Below, in pieces: positions 1-11,995 of a DNA stretch of 64,000 bases. The notes under the pieces were generated by a model. That model was not told the origin of the DNA and did not search any database. It was given only the letters and a program-made list of their open reading frames with translations. Origin of the DNA: Trifolium pratense (taxonomy: Eukaryota; Streptophyta; Magnoliopsida; Fabales; Fabaceae); contig NC_060062.1 of assembly GCF_020283565.1 (NCBI RefSeq), positions 60,280,409 through 60,344,408 of the forward strand, written 5' to 3'. The position numbers were made by a program, and so were the translations under genes. How positions within the stretch are numbered: the first letter of the stretch is position 1; each line of letters starts with the position of its first letter.

Positions 1-34
1 CCGTGAGCTCTTAGCTGCCAGTACATTACATTAT

Positions 35-322
35 ACTCCCTCCGTCACAAATTAAAAAATAACAAAGATTGATAAGTTAAGTCATTTTTAGAAATTTTTT
101 GGTAATTTTTACCCTTACATTCTTAAAGTTAAGTCATTGGATCCAATAAAATACACCACACTTTATCTGGCCAAATAATATGAGATATACATTTCTTGCG
201 TTCCTTCTTATATGTATAAGTCTTTAAAGAGTAGAAAATTATCTACCAATTCATCTCTCTATCCCAACAGGGTTGCTAACATGGATCAAATAAATTGAAG
301 GTCAAATTAAATGCAGAGGGAG
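35..322. mobile_element. Stowaway-type MITE (copy A)
   Basis: The ends CTCCCTCCGT and GAGGGAG are inverted and flanked by TA, as expected for Tc1/mariner-derived Stowaway MITEs. The same element is at 26835-27140 in copy B, so it predates the duplication. Confidence 0.6.
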
Positions 323-436
323 TAATAAGGACACCACACTTTTTTTTTGTTAAGGAGACAGCACACTTACTTTAAGGCTCTGTTTGGTTGAATGGATACT
401 TGACAAAAAAATTATATATACTTTTGTAACAATTTT

Positions 437-606
437 TTTTTTTTGTTTTTATCCTCTGGTTCTTAGGGGAAGGGAGTCCTAGTAATCCAGAGTTTGGGGC
501 GAGTTCTGGCATCAAGTAGTTTCAGTCCCCTCCTAAATACAGTTGCTGAGGATCGAACCGTAATCCTCCCTATCAAGTTTAACGTCAATCACCATTGAAC
601 CAACAT
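437..606 (-). mobile_element. tRNA-derived SINE (family 1, copy A)
   Basis: Read on the minus strand it has a Pol III A-box-like GTTGGTTCAATGGTGATTGA and a B-box GGTTCGATCC, and it ends in an A-rich tail (T run at the left). It is flanked by direct repeats of about 15 bp (TTTTGTAMCAATTTT) at about 422-436 and 607-621. The copy B equivalent is 27252-27423, and another member is at 51384-51520. Confidence 0.7.
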
Positions 607-1265
607 TTTTGTACCAATTTTGTTTCCACCACAAGAAGATTTCAAGTGGCTGATGAAGCACGTACATGACCTCCTTATATCATACCGTACTACTTTAATT
701 AATTATTTCAGTTATGGATCAACGTTGACTGCTTAAGAGAAAGAGTACCCTAATTGAAGCAAGTTGATACTTGATCGGTTGGATTATAATTAATTATTTG
801 CAGTTGGAAAAAGATTAATTTGTCTTTAGTGTCAGTCTCATAGGGATAGGGAAGGGAAGAACGTTTAAGGAACAACATCTACACCAACTTAATTATTTTC
901 CCATTCTTTTCTTAAACAAATCATATAAAAAGACTATTTGCGTTGTAATCACATCTCATTTCACTTAATTCAGTGTGAATTACAGTATTATTAAATAAAA
1001 CGAAAAGTAAAAGAATTCAGTTTGAAGTTTCATAAAACAAAGTCGACTTAACCATTTTTTACTATAAATTTTTAAGATTTATTTATTGAAAGATTTATTT
1101 TTATTTTTTTTATAATTCTATATATAAAGTCATAGTATTGCATCCATAGTTACTGACTAGTTTTTTTTTTATATATTTTCTTTTCTTTTTTCACAAAAGT
1201 TACCGGCTAGTTAGTGTGGGACATGGGTTTTTTCTTTTCTTTCCTTTTTTTGCAAAATGTTACTA

Positions 1266-1431
1266 CTCCATTTAGTCAGAAGTTTTATTTTTTAGGTTCA
1301 TCATCAAATGAATGTATATATAAAAGAAATTTTGCTTTTTAGGTTCATTGTAAAATGGATGTATATATATACATTCATTTTACAATGAACCTAAAAAGTA
1401 AAACTTCTCTTATATATAGGATCGGAGGGAG
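1266..1431. mobile_element. Stowaway-type MITE (copy A)
   Basis: A foldback with ends CTCCATTTAG and CGGAGGGAG, TA-flanked, with an internal palindrome around TGTATATATATACA. In copy B the same MITE (28079-28507) was split by a solo LTR. It lies about 450 bp upstream of the fucosyltransferase start. Confidence 0.55.
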
Positions 1432-1897
1432 TAACTATAGTTAGTGTGGAACTCATGTCTTATAATTGTTTATTTTATTCATTATTAGTATTCAATTATT
1501 ATACTCAATAATTTAGTAGTGATAAGCTCTAATAACATCCAACCCTCTCTGTCCCTTTCCAACTTGAATATTTGAGCTACATTTTTTGACTCTAATCTAT
1601 AATTTCTTGCTAAAAAAGAATCATATATATGTATATTTAACATTTTTATTTTCTTTATATCCTTCCTTATGTACGTCATGAGAGGGCCATCATCATAATT
1701 ATTGAAAATATCCTTTTCTAAATTTGCGAAAAATACCAAAAATATATGATTAAGAAATAGACCCAAAAAAACACTTGTTCACATGGTTTTTGCTTCTTGA
1801 GAATATATCTTTGATCATAAGTCATATCACATGAATTATCTACTTCTTGAATTCTAAACTCTCCTCTCTAACATTAATTATTTCTTCTCAATATACC

Positions 1898-4800
1898 ATG
1901 GAAATCTTTCAAGCCACTAAGGGCATGATGGTACATAGTTTCAAGAGATTCATCACATCATTCTTTGTTGTAATTTTCATAGCACTTCCTATTTTTCTCA
2001 TTGTTAACTTCATGTACTCAAACTCAAGCTTCTCTCTCTTTGAGGGGTTAACAAAAGACAAGGTGCTACTTGTTGGAGAAAGTGAATATGCTAACAACAC
2101 TACAAATGTTACAACCAATATTGGAGGAAGAATTCATAACAAATCAGATGACAACATCAAAGGAAGCTATAACAATATTGTCAACAATAACACCATGTCA
2201 AAGGTAAGTAATCATCTCACAATATTTTCAAAACCAAATTCAAAAGACTGGTTTAACCGGTTGAACCGGAAATTAACCAATTTGTAGTTACGAGTTGGTT
2301 TGATTCTATTTACATTGCAGTTTTATTTACTTTTTTAATATTTTTATAATATATGGAGTATATTTTTATTTATCATTCTATTCAACTATACTATTCAACT
2401 AATCGAACAATGACTCAAAAATTTTACTAGTTTGAAATATGAAGTTTTTAAAGCTTTGTTATGTCATTGTGAATCAATCATAGCACAAGATTTTTAAACT
2501 TGTTGTAGTACTACCGTTTGGAATAGCTTATTTTTGAGTTTATGCAAAACAACTTATGTAAATAAATAAGTTTTTATGTATTATTATAAGTTTGTCAAGA
2601 TAGTTTATGAAAAAACAGCTTATAAAAATACCGTTTTTGTTAGTAAAAACTTATAAATTAACATAAAAACTTATTTATTTACATAAGTTGTTTTGCATAA
2701 ACTCAAAAATAAGTTATTCCAAAGGAGCCCTTATTTATTTACAACTTATTTGAATATTTGTACATGAGGCACATTGACACAATTGGTTGCACACAACGCC
2801 ATATAAAAATATTTGTCATTGCATTTCCTTGAATTGTACAAATCATAGCTAGGCTGGCATTGCTAAATTGGTTACTCAACTATAGGACCACCCTTACTAT
2901 ATATATATATATATGCATTTGCAGACTCTTCTCTCAAAGTCAAATATACAGCAAACACGTTTTTTATATGGACACAAATGATCACTTTGCCCCAATAACT
3001 CAATTGACAGAGAGTAGAAACATTGTAATATACAGATCCGAAGTTTGAACTCGAAATTTGCATTTATTTACTTTTAAGGGGTAAAATTACGGTCACTTGA
3101 CAAAAAAATCACTTTGTTTAAATCCATTAAGGCGGCTTTATTACATATTATAAAATTTATTACATAGTTTGAGTAATTAATTTTTTTAATATATTTTTGT
3201 TCTGTTTTTTATGGTCCAAAAACTCACTCTATTTCCTTAAGGTGCAAGGGAAAATTGAAAATGATACTACAACAACAGAAGGAAGATCAGCTACAACCAT
3301 AGGTTTGAAGAATGAGTCAATTACAAGTTCCACAAATGATTCAAATCTACATAAGGTAAAATTACGGTTACCAGACTACTTGACAAAAAAAATGATTTTG
3401 TTTAAATCCATTAAGGTGACTTTGTTACATATTATAAAATTCTTAAATAGTTCAAGTAATTAAATTTTTTATATATTCAACTCTCATATTTCTTACAGTG
3501 AAAAAAAAACTCATATTTCTTAATATATCAAACTTTCAAAAAAAATAATTTGTTTTTTTTATGGTCCAAAACTAACTCTATTTCCTTAATGAATATGGCC
3601 AATTTAAGGTGCAAGGGAAAATTGAAAATGGTACTACAACAACTGAAGGAAGATCAGCTACAACCATAGGCTTGAAGAATGAGTCAACTATGCATGCTGT
3701 AATCCATGATGATTACAAAGAGAAATTTCTTGATGGACTTTTAGCTTCTGAATTTGATGAAACATCATGCATAAGCAGGTTACAATCGCATTTATACCGC
3801 AAATCTTCGCCTCATAAACCTTCTTCATATTTGATATCGAAACTACGCAACTACGAAGAAATTCATAGAAGATGTGGACCTAATAGTAAAGCTTACAACA
3901 AAATCATGACAAAGATTCTTCATTCTAAGAACATTAAGGTTGATGATGCTTCAATGTGCAAATATCTTATTTGGACCCCGGCTAATGGTTTAGGGAACCA
4001 AATGGTTAGCATAACTGCAACATTTCTTTATGCTCTTCTCACAAATCGTACGATGCTAGTACGATTCAGGAAAGACAAACAAGGTCTATTTTGTGAACCA
4101 TTTCGAAATTCGACTTGGTTGTTATCAGAAAAATCTCCTTTTTGGAATCAAGATCATGTTGAAACATACCAAAGTGTGATAGAGAAGGAAAAAGATAATA
4201 AAAATTCAAAAGTGGATTTGCCATCATCACTATTTCTCAATCTACAATACCAAGCAAATTTTCATGAGAAATTCTTTCACTGCGATGATAGTCAAGCTCT
4301 TCTCATCAAAGTTCCTTTGTTGATTTTGCAATCAGATCAATATTTTGTACCTTCTCTTTTCATGACACCTTTTTTCAACAAGGAAGTTGAAGCAATGTTT
4401 GACGAAAAAGACACGGTTTTTCACCATCTCGGACGATACCTTTTCCACCCTTCAAATTCGGCGTGGAGACTAATCACAAATTTCTATGAAGCACACTTGG
4501 CTAAAGCAGATGAGAAAATAGGCCTTCAAATAAGAGTGTTTAATCCTATTTCAACTCCACAAGAGGTAATTATGAATCTAGTTTTAAATTGCACTATACA
4601 CAACAAATTACTTCCAAAAGTAATTGATATGAAAAATTCAATGTCTACTTCAAGTGACAAAAACAAGACGATTACGAAAGCTGTTCTTGTGGCGTCTTTA
4701 TATCCAGAATATGGTGAGAATTTAAAGACGATGTATATGAATAAACCAACGGATACCGGGGAAGTAATAGAGGTTTATCAACCAAGTGGTGAAGAGCAAC

Positions 4801-5126
4801 AAAAATTCAATGATAATAAGCATAATATGAAGGCTTGGGTTGATATGTATCTACTAAGTTTATCTGATGTGTTGGTGACTACTTCTTTGTCTACATTTGG
4901 ATATGTTGCTCAAGGTTTGGGAAATTTGAAGCCATGGCTTCTATACAAGCTTACAAATAATGAGACTCATTTTCCAGCTTGTGTAAGAGAGTTTTCAATG
5001 GAGCCTTGTTATCATGCTCCTCCTAAGCATTATTGTAGTGGAAAGCCTATAAAAGATTTTGCTTCGTCTTTCATTTATACGAGAGAATGTAAGGATTATT
5101 GGCCTGGTGTAAAGTTGGTAAATTAA
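1898..5126 (+). CDS. Galactoside 2-alpha-L-fucosyltransferase-like protein, GT37 family (copy A)
   Basis: A Golgi type II glycosyltransferase expected to add fucose from GDP-fucose to cell-wall polysaccharide such as xyloglucan. Exons are 1898-2203, 3242-3355 and 3609-5126. All junctions are GT-AG and phase 0, giving 645 residues if exon 2 is used. Seen: an N-terminal signal anchor at residues 19-40, many NxS/T sites, the family N-terminal signature WTPANGLGNQM, the GDP-fucose motif GLQIRVF, and the C-terminal STFGYVAQGLGNLKPW block. Family members are usually about 530-560 residues. The excess comes from a long Asn-rich stem and a duplicated exon: exon 2 repeats the first 27 codons of exon 3. 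The start at 1898 was chosen because an in-frame ATG at 1847 precedes sequence not preserved ahead of copy B. Exact acceptor and linkage specificity cannot be read from the sequence. Confidence 0.9.
2514..2730. mobile_element. Foldback MITE in intron 1 (copy A)
   Basis: Long terminal inverted repeats of about 80 bp (GGAATAGCTTATTTTTGAG at the left, its complement ending in TCC at the right). The counterpart is at 34354-34573, and a diverged relative is at about 37567-37757. It is spliced out of the fucosyltransferase transcript. The superfamily was not resolved. Confidence 0.6.
3242..3355 (+). repeat. Duplicated exon 2 of the fucosyltransferase
   Basis: The first 81 bases (VQGKIEN...GLKNES) repeat the start of exon 3 at 3609-3690 with few changes, and each is preceded by the same TTTCCTTAA tract. 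This is a within-gene tandem duplication of an acceptor and exon start. It is also present in copy B (35084-35197), so it is older than the segmental duplication. Confidence 0.85.
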
Positions 5127-5366
5127 TGGTTTCAAATATTTAGGATTATTCGATGATAGTTAGCAAGTGTGAAGCCTAAGATTATTTACATATTTAATTA
5201 CATTGCTAATTGTACATTTTGAAGCCTATTATGAATGAAATAAATGAGATAGATAAGTGAAGACACTAACGAGTATTAGTGGTTAGTTAATTAGTTAGTT
5301 ACCAAGTACACAAACAATATGTCAATTAAATATTTTTTATCTTGACATGTGAATTAAATATTTTGA

Positions 5367-5503
5367 TTTTTTTTTTGTCGGTCTAGTAACTAGAACTTTC
5401 ATTTTTAAATGGATAAGTGAAGTGTCCGGAGTTCGAACTCCGAATCGATAGCTCCTACATAAGATAAGATATTTCTTACCAATTGAGATAAACCAAAGTA
5501 AAT
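5367..5503 (-). mobile_element. tRNA-derived SINE (family 2, copy A)
   Basis: On the minus strand it has an A-box-like region near 5495, the B-box GAGTTCGAACTCC at about 5427-5440 and a terminal T run at 5367-5376. It resembles the young SINE at 47157-47304. The copy B counterpart is 37209-37345. Confidence 0.6.
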
Positions 5504-6636
5504 AGAGATAACATATAGAGAAGAGATAGAGATAACATCCTGTAAAAAAAATCACCAAAGTATTAAAGAATTAATCTAAATTTAAACTTATGTATCACGG
5601 AAGATGAATAAATAACTGTTTTTAAATAATACGGGCAACTTAAAAGTAGAAAAACAAATAATTGAAGATAGTTTTGGGCTGGCAATCCCAACCTGCACGG
5701 AGTAGATCAACAATTCTTTGAGGGCTACTATTTGCATACCCATGTTTACTAGTATACCCTCTAATCCTTCTACAATTTTTTTCTGTTGTTTATGTTAAAA
5801 GAAGCCTACATATAGTATAGAGAGGACCCTAGATTGGTTGGTGTAGCCAATTCTAGAAATTCAAATACTTGGATGGGAGCTGTCCCATACCAAGTTTAAC
5901 TCTATAGAACAATTAGGACCAAATTATATTTGGATGCAACTAAATAACCCATGTTAGACAAACAAAATGACTTAACTACAAGCAGTCATTGTTGTATCAT
6001 AATTTCAACCTTTCTAAAAAATATATATCGCTGTATATTAACTGTTCTCTGGCTTATAAACACACATAATCTAATTAAGAATTGGCCTCTTAATTTGGAG
6101 AAGGAACAAATGTCCTAATCCACCTAAGAAACACACCTGGCCTGTAGATTTCAAGGTTACGAGAAGTTTACTGTCACGTGCTACTTTGAACCATTTGAAA
6201 CACTCAAGAGTTTGCATAATGCATTTGTTAATTTTTTTATTTTCTTTTTTCATTTCTCCCATTACTATATAATTTTTGTAATATAAATAAAAAATTGTGA
6301 CATTAAATGAGTCAAAATCTTTTTTATAACCTCCAAAATATTATTTTTTTTTGTTAGGCAAAACATTTAAAATTTTTCATAATGGAATAAATAAAAATCA
6401 TAAAAAATGGAGCGATTACTCTGCTAATACTAGTGGCACTATTTGCTATAGAGCCTTAAATTTTGATTAGAGCATGAGCCTTACCATCCTTATTTGTGAT
6501 TGTTCAGACCGTCTACAATTTCTTTACATAATCGCGGTCATTAAAATTCCCGATCACTAAAATTGGTTATGAGTTGGACTTAGGCCCATTGAATAAAAAA
6601 AAATGGTTATGAGTTGGATAATAGACCATGAAGTTT
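5504..6636. other. Intergenic DNA of copy A, partly unmatched in copy B
   Basis: From about 5564 to 5935 there is no counterpart in copy B, which instead carries 37404-39384. The rest matches 39385-40074 apart from small indels. I see no coding signal. Confidence 0.6.
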
Positions 6637-6892
6637 GAAAATTTCTCATCGCACTACCCCATTTTCTCACCACACTCCTGGAAATTCCATTTTTGCCCTT
6701 GCTCAAAAAATTCGGAACGCATTTTCCGAATTTTTTTTGCCTTCAAAAACAACTTCGGAATGTGTTTTCCGAATTTTTTTCAAATTTGAACTAAAAAAAT
6801 TCGGAAAACGCGTTCCGAATTTTTTGAGCAAGGGCAAAAATAAAATTTCCAGGGGTGCGGTGAGAAAATGGGTAGTGCGATGAGAAATTTTC
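6637..6892. mobile_element. Mutator-type MITE, copy A only
   Basis: The terminal inverted repeats GAAAATTTCTCATCGCACTA and complement are followed by further palindromic arms with CGGAA/TTCCG blocks. It is flanked by a perfect 9-bp target duplication ATGAAGTTT (6628-6636 and 6893-6901). Copy B has one ATGAAGTTT at 40075-40083 and no element, a clean empty site. The 9-bp duplication points to the Mutator superfamily. Confidence 0.88.
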
Positions 6893-7324
6893 ATGAAGTT
6901 TGTCCAGCCAATGGTTGCTTGAAAACTAGTATATGGGCCACATGTGTCCTCTACACTGAATAATGAGATGTCGTTTCTTAATGTTATTGGATTTTTAGCT
7001 ACAAAGATCAACGCAGTAGAGGGTCTAGTACCCCAGGGACAGAACTAGGTACATTACAAAAATAATATGAGCACTGAAGTTCATAGTATCACTTATTTTT
7101 ATTGGCACATGTATCACTACTCTAAAGCAATTTTAATTGCACAATAATTTCATGCGATTCTTCACTATTTTTAATAATTAGTCAGGTTAATTAATTCATT
7201 TAATTTCAATATCTTTCTTTTATGTTGAAAAGTTGATTAATTAAGAAAAAACTTAAGTTCACCCTTTTTCCATATGACAATAATAAATATTCCCTTCATC
7301 TATTATAAATGTTTATTTATCATA

Positions 7325-7591
7325 TTCCCTTCGTCCCAATTTGATTGACACAGTTGACTACTTGACTGTAGTGTACTATTCATACATGTTGTTTTGACCT
7401 TATTTTTCTACTAATAAACAAAAATAAATATTATCATATAAAATGTTGTTTGATTCGTTTCGATGAGTATTTTCAAAATATCAAATTTTTATAATTTTTA
7501 CTATTATACAATTAAAAATATTAATCGTCGAAGTTATGCATCGACATTCGTGAAACAGTCAACTGTGTTAATCAAATTGCGATGGCGGGAG
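7325..7591. mobile_element. Stowaway-type MITE (copy A)
   Basis: The ends carry TTCCCTTCGTCCCAATTTGA and the partly complementary TCAAATTGCGATGGCGGGAG. TA lies on both sides and there is an inner inverted pair around GTCAACTGTG. The copy B counterpart is 41109-41367. Confidence 0.6.
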
Positions 7592-8030
7592 TATTATTGT
7601 ATCTTAAATATAATTAATTATCATCGCTTTAGAATATTAAAGAAATTAATGAAATACGGTATACCGAAAATATATTTAGCTTATTTTAGAATATGAGTGT
7701 CAGATAAAATAGAGGTTTTAACCATGATGGTTCCACAGTTCTACTTTATTACATGTGATTTGGTCCTTTTCACAAGTCAAGTCAACAATTTTGATTATTT
7801 TGACCGTATTAATATTAGAGATTAGAATGATTAAATGGTTGAAGAATTAAGAATTAAATTGTGTTTTTAATTAAATTAGAGACTAATATGAACCTACATT
7901 CTTAGGGACAAAAATGATAATTTGTTAAGAAAAATCTCTCTCCACAAAAGACAAAATTCATGTTCTCATTTTTCAGATATTTGCACAATCTTTCTTCCAT
8001 GTGTGTGCATTTTTCACGCGTTGTTGCCAC

Positions 8031-8201
8031 TAGGGGTGGACAGGACCCGAAAAACTGGCCCAATCCGTTTTAACCCAACAAAAAAAACCGAAACGGCCGG
8101 GTTCAAACAAAAATCGGGTTCGTAGGTCCGCAAAATCAGTTTCACATGACTAGAGATGGGCGGGTCCGGTTTTGGTTTTGTCAACCATGGATAACCGAAC
8201 C
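8031..8201. mobile_element. Truncated hAT left end
   Basis: It begins TAGGGGTGGAC right after GTTGCCAC, exactly as the complete element at 41809 does, and matches that element for about 170 bp. It then stops at 8201 where unrelated (GA)n sequence starts. No right end or second GTTGCCAC is found nearby, so the right part is missing here. Confidence 0.85.
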
Positions 8202-8214
8202 TCTTAAGCGGTGT

Positions 8215-8216
<2 letters not shown>

Positions 8217-8284
<68 letters not shown>
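8217..8284. repeat. (GA)n microsatellite
   Basis: About 34 uninterrupted GA units start 15 bp after the break of copy A. Minus-strand reading gives a spurious Leu-Ser polypeptide. Confidence 0.97.
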
Positions 8285-8287
<3 letters not shown>

Positions 8288-8305
8288 AGCATTCAGTGTA
8301 TTATA

Positions 8306-8399
8306 GTAATTTTTTCGTTAATCTGAGTCTGTAAGGTGTTTATTTTGAGTGTGAGAAGGCAGTACGTAATTTTTTCGTTAATCTGAGTCTGTAAGGTGT
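8306..8399. repeat. Short direct repeat, 34 bp, period 60
   Basis: GTAATTTTTTCGTTAATC and the following 16 bases occur at 8306-8339 and again at 8366-8399. There is no coding potential. Confidence 0.9.
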
Positions 8400-9137
8400 A
8401 AGGTGTGAGTACCCTATTGGATTATTGGATTGATTTTCAAAGTTATTATTAGACATAAAATATGACTTATATATTTTTATATATATAATTATATATTCTT
8501 GTAGAAGTGAGTAAAACAAAAAAATTGAGTTTTTAAATCATTTTTAGTTCCTCCAAAATTGGAATAAATTACATATACTAGTGTAGTTTTACGAAAAGTA
8601 AAATTAATTTTGAATAAATTCATTTTATAAAACTAATTTTGACAAAATTTTAAATTAAAGTAAAGTGATTAATTATGTTTGAAAACATTGGTATAAAAGT
8701 TGAATTATACGATAAATTTAAGTGTAAAAGCTATTTTAGAACTAACCTACAAATTTAACATGTGCCACAATGACACATTTTAAGGTGCATTTAATTAATT
8801 AATATCTCATTAATTTACTTTAAAAATAGTAGTAATCAACTTTATTAATTAAAAGATATAGTTCACTATATTTATTATCCATTTAAGAGGATTGGAAAGA
8901 CAAAATATGACATGTTGTCAAATTGGATTTATGATCACGCGCCTGGTAATACGATACGACCATAATTGTATGCATCTAATTTTTTGGTTTGTTAACAATC
9001 GAACTTATAGTACTCCTGGTAATACTTGATTTATGCTAACTTGTTTTTTTTCATAAACCGTTAATTTTAATGAGTCTCAATAACATATCAAATGATGTTC
9101 AATTTTTCTAAAAATTTATATGAATAATCTATATGAT

Positions 9138-9223
9138 ATAAACTTTCAATTCAACGGTAAATTTTACAAAATTTATTGTTATAAACTTTCAATTCAACGG
9201 TAAATTTTACAAAATTTATTGTT
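9138..9223. repeat. Tandem repeat, 2 x 43 bp
   Basis: Two adjacent identical units start ATAAACTTTCAATTCAACGG (9138-9180, 9181-9223). A diverged inverted relative lies at about 10750-10850, suggesting an old element in this intergenic stretch. Confidence 0.88.
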
Positions 9224-9734
9224 ATCAAGATATTGACAAGTAATGCACTCTCACTCTTTTATTTTAGCCAAAACATCTACTTGGTGGTAATTGTATGCGA
9301 CAACCGTAAGTGAAAAAAACTGCGACAGTGGCACGTTATTGATTTTGCCAATGATGATACTCTCTCTTTGTCTTCCAAATATAGTAACAATTTCGGTTCG
9401 GGTTTGGTTTAATTTGGGCCCAAACCTTACAATCGCAATCCGTTCGTTTGAATTCTTAATATCCACGATTTACAAATGTTCAACCCGCAAGTCCGTAAAA
9501 ACCGACCTGAATATACCTTTTCGGTTTGGGTCAGTCAGTTAAAGATGGTTTTGGATCAGTTGTGCCCATATATCTCGCCAACACAGAATGTTGCACATAT
9601 ATCTCGCCTTGCAAATTAAGCTACCGTATTTGCTAATATATTATAGATTAAATAAAATGTTTTTTATCTTGATATATAATTTCAAAAATTATATTTATGA
9701 GAATATTTATTCGATAATAGTTAAATTAAACCTA

Positions 9735-9843
9735 CTTTGGTAGTATTGGCTTATGACCTGAGAATGTGTTCCTCCTTAAGGTCTCAGGTTCGATTTTCTA
9801 AGTTGCCAACTTGGGTGAGCTAATTTAGCTTCTTAAAAAAAAA
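9735..9843 (+). mobile_element. Probable SINE
   Basis: A tRNA-like region with the B-box TCAGGTTCGATTTT near 9784-9797 and the GGGTGAGCTAATTTAGC segment common in legume SINEs, ending in an A run at 9835-9843. I did not find a convincing target duplication. Confidence 0.45.
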
Positions 9844-10457
9844 TTGAATTTATTTTGTTATGAATAAAAGTAATTGGATATTTAAGAAATGAATTTTCCC
9901 ATTTATAATTTATATATAATTAAAAAATGTAAGTTAAGTTAAGTGTATACAATATTAACAAATTAATAAATATTTTATTACTTAAAAAAATTTAGTAACA
10001 CGCGTATAAAAAATTAGTGCCACAATTTAAAAAAAAAAAAAAAAAGAAGAGTGATAAGATTGTTGTGATTTTTAAATCCTTGTTGGGCATTTGTGTCATT
10101 TTGATAAAAAAGCGCCTTCTCCCACTTTCCGTCCAATTTGGGAAGGAACACTTTTTGTGTATGTCCAGGCAGAATATTTTCTTTCCTTCCCATTTTAATG
10201 ACAAACCAAATGGTGGAAAAAGAATATTCTTCAATCTTTCTTTCATTCGTGTTTCTTTCCTTTTAGTTTCCCTGAAACCAAACAGAGTGTAAAGTTTAAA
10301 CCTCATATATCTGGGTTTTAATAGTCTTTAATAAAATTTTAAAATCGTTATAATTCTACAAAAATAAAAAATAAACTTTTAACCATTACACTATCAAGTG
10401 CCCTTAAAAATTGTTGATAGATTACAAACAATCAATAAAAATTTATCATGTAAATAA

Positions 10458-10681
10458 ATTTACAAGTGGAGAGAAAGTTAATTTGTGAATATTATTTACA
10501 GATTCACTCGTATTATTAAATTTGACTAGTTGTTACTTGTTAAATAAATTACGCACAATCCTTCAAACGGTAATTACCTAAGTTTACAAGTGTAGTGAAA
10601 GTTAATTTATGAATATTATTTACAGATTTACTCCTATTACTAACTTTGACTAGTTGTTACTTGTTAGATAAATTACGCACA
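10458..10681. repeat. Imperfect direct repeat, about 100 bp x 2
   Basis: TTTACAAGTG...TACGCACA occurs at about 10458-10557 and 10582-10681 with scattered substitutions. A possible MITE end (GCTAATGCTATGGTGGACC) follows at once. Confidence 0.8.
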
Positions 10682-10903
10682 GGCTAATGCTATGGTGGAC
10701 CACCTTCACAAGTGGTCCACCATGGACAAATGATCTACCGAATATGAATTTTATGAAATTCATTGTTGGATTGAAAGTTTATATCGTATTAATCACCCAT
10801 AAATTTTTTAAATTTTTTTGAAAATCATTTTATATGTTATTGAATTTACCCTCGTATCAATCCGTTTTCTCTTCTCCCAAATCAAAATTTAGCAGCTCCC
10901 TCA

Positions 10904-11601
10904 GGTGGCATTTCCCCACCATGGTCAAGTTAGTTTTTGACCACTGGATTGGATAAGGAACATATATTTATCGTAGTCTCACAACACTGTATCTCTTTTC
11001 CATATCATCTCTCACTACATTCTCCTCAGATTTTGTACCATTTCACCTGGTAATTTTTTTTAACATCACTCTATGAATGTTTCAACAAGACAGACACGTT
11101 CTAAAAAATAAACAATGGATTTTTTGAGAATTTCCATTTGGGTCCTTCTCCTCAAATTTTCCATCGGATACTTTGATTTTCCTATTCAATTACCGATTCA
11201 TATATCTTCTAAATTTTTTCACTTTCAAATCTATTAGAGTTCACTTCAACCATTTGATTTTCTAGGAATAAATTCATAAATTGTTAAAAATACATGAATA
11301 AAAAAGGCATCTTTTAGCTTCATATACAAAACCCAGTAATAAAGAAGCATTTTTAGCTTCATATTGATTACAAAGTTATTAAAGTTTTGATTTTTAAGTT
11401 GTTCATAATTGTTGATTTTTACCAAAGCAATGGTGAAATGGTGGTGCAAAAGAGGAGAAGGTAGTTAGTGGGAGATGGTGTGGGAAAATGATATAGTGTT
11501 GAGAGACTATCATAAAGATGTGTTCCTTATCTAAACTAATGGTCAAAAACTAACTTGACCATGGTGGGAAAATTTATCACTTTCCCATACTAAATGCCAC
11601 C
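10904..11601. mobile_element. Mutator-like TIR element, non-autonomous
   Basis: The ends are GGTGGCATTT and AAATGCCACC. Further inward, long inverted segments around CCACCATGGTCAAGTTAG and AACTAACTTGACCATGGTGG extend for about 100 bp. The flanks GCTCCCTCA (10895-10903) and GCTCCAGCA (11602-11610) look like a 9-bp target duplication with two later changes. No transposase frame is visible. Confidence 0.65.
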
Positions 11602-11995
11602 GCTCCAGCATGTACAAATGACAAAAAAAAAAATCATCAAACACAAAATCATCAGAGTTCTTTATAGTTGAAATCTATCTGTTGCTCTAATTTCTTTTGT
11701 CTATTACTCTAAAAATTGAAATTAAAAAACAATGCATAAACTCAAGTGGTGAATCTGAAAAATGGAAAATGTAGTTCATTCCAATTTTGGTGAGGATTGC
11801 AAGTTTTTTAATTAGAAGATGTTTACTTATCCATTTTAATTGAACACATACAAATATTGAGCTCAATACAAACTAATTCAAACAAAAAATAATATTACTC
11901 CATAAATATGATTTGCAATAAGTCTCGCTAATAACATTATATCATCTATCAATAACTATATCATTACCTTTTAATATTTTAATATTTTAACTATA

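Larger units (their letters stand above)
1..8201. repeat. Segmental duplication, copy A
   Basis: This block matches 26799-41962 in the same orientation, from the left window edge to a break inside a hAT element at 8201. Both copies carry the same fucosyltransferase gene, the same Stowaway MITEs and SINEs, and the same downstream sequence at near-identity. The main differences are insertions: a Mutator MITE here, and copia, a solo LTR, a TIR element and SINE-bearing DNA in copy B. The duplication may start left of the window. Confidence 0.93.
8400..10457. other. Intergenic, AT-rich, no gene seen
   Basis: Apart from the repeats listed, this contains a hAT-like patch with GGTTCGGGTTTGG at about 9392 and a segment ending CCAAACAGAG (10280) resembling PIF/Harbinger ends. 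I found no splice-consistent gene. Confidence 0.5.

Noticed and set aside
1485..1766. 93-codon minus-strand frame, identical in both duplicates (also 28561-28842)
   Set aside because: Conservation is explained by the recent segmental duplication. Composition is AT-rich with no domain, and it sits next to a MITE in the promoter region.
8014..8292. 92-codon minus-strand frame with a Leu-Ser run
   Set aside because: An artefact of the (GA)n microsatellite and the truncated hAT end.
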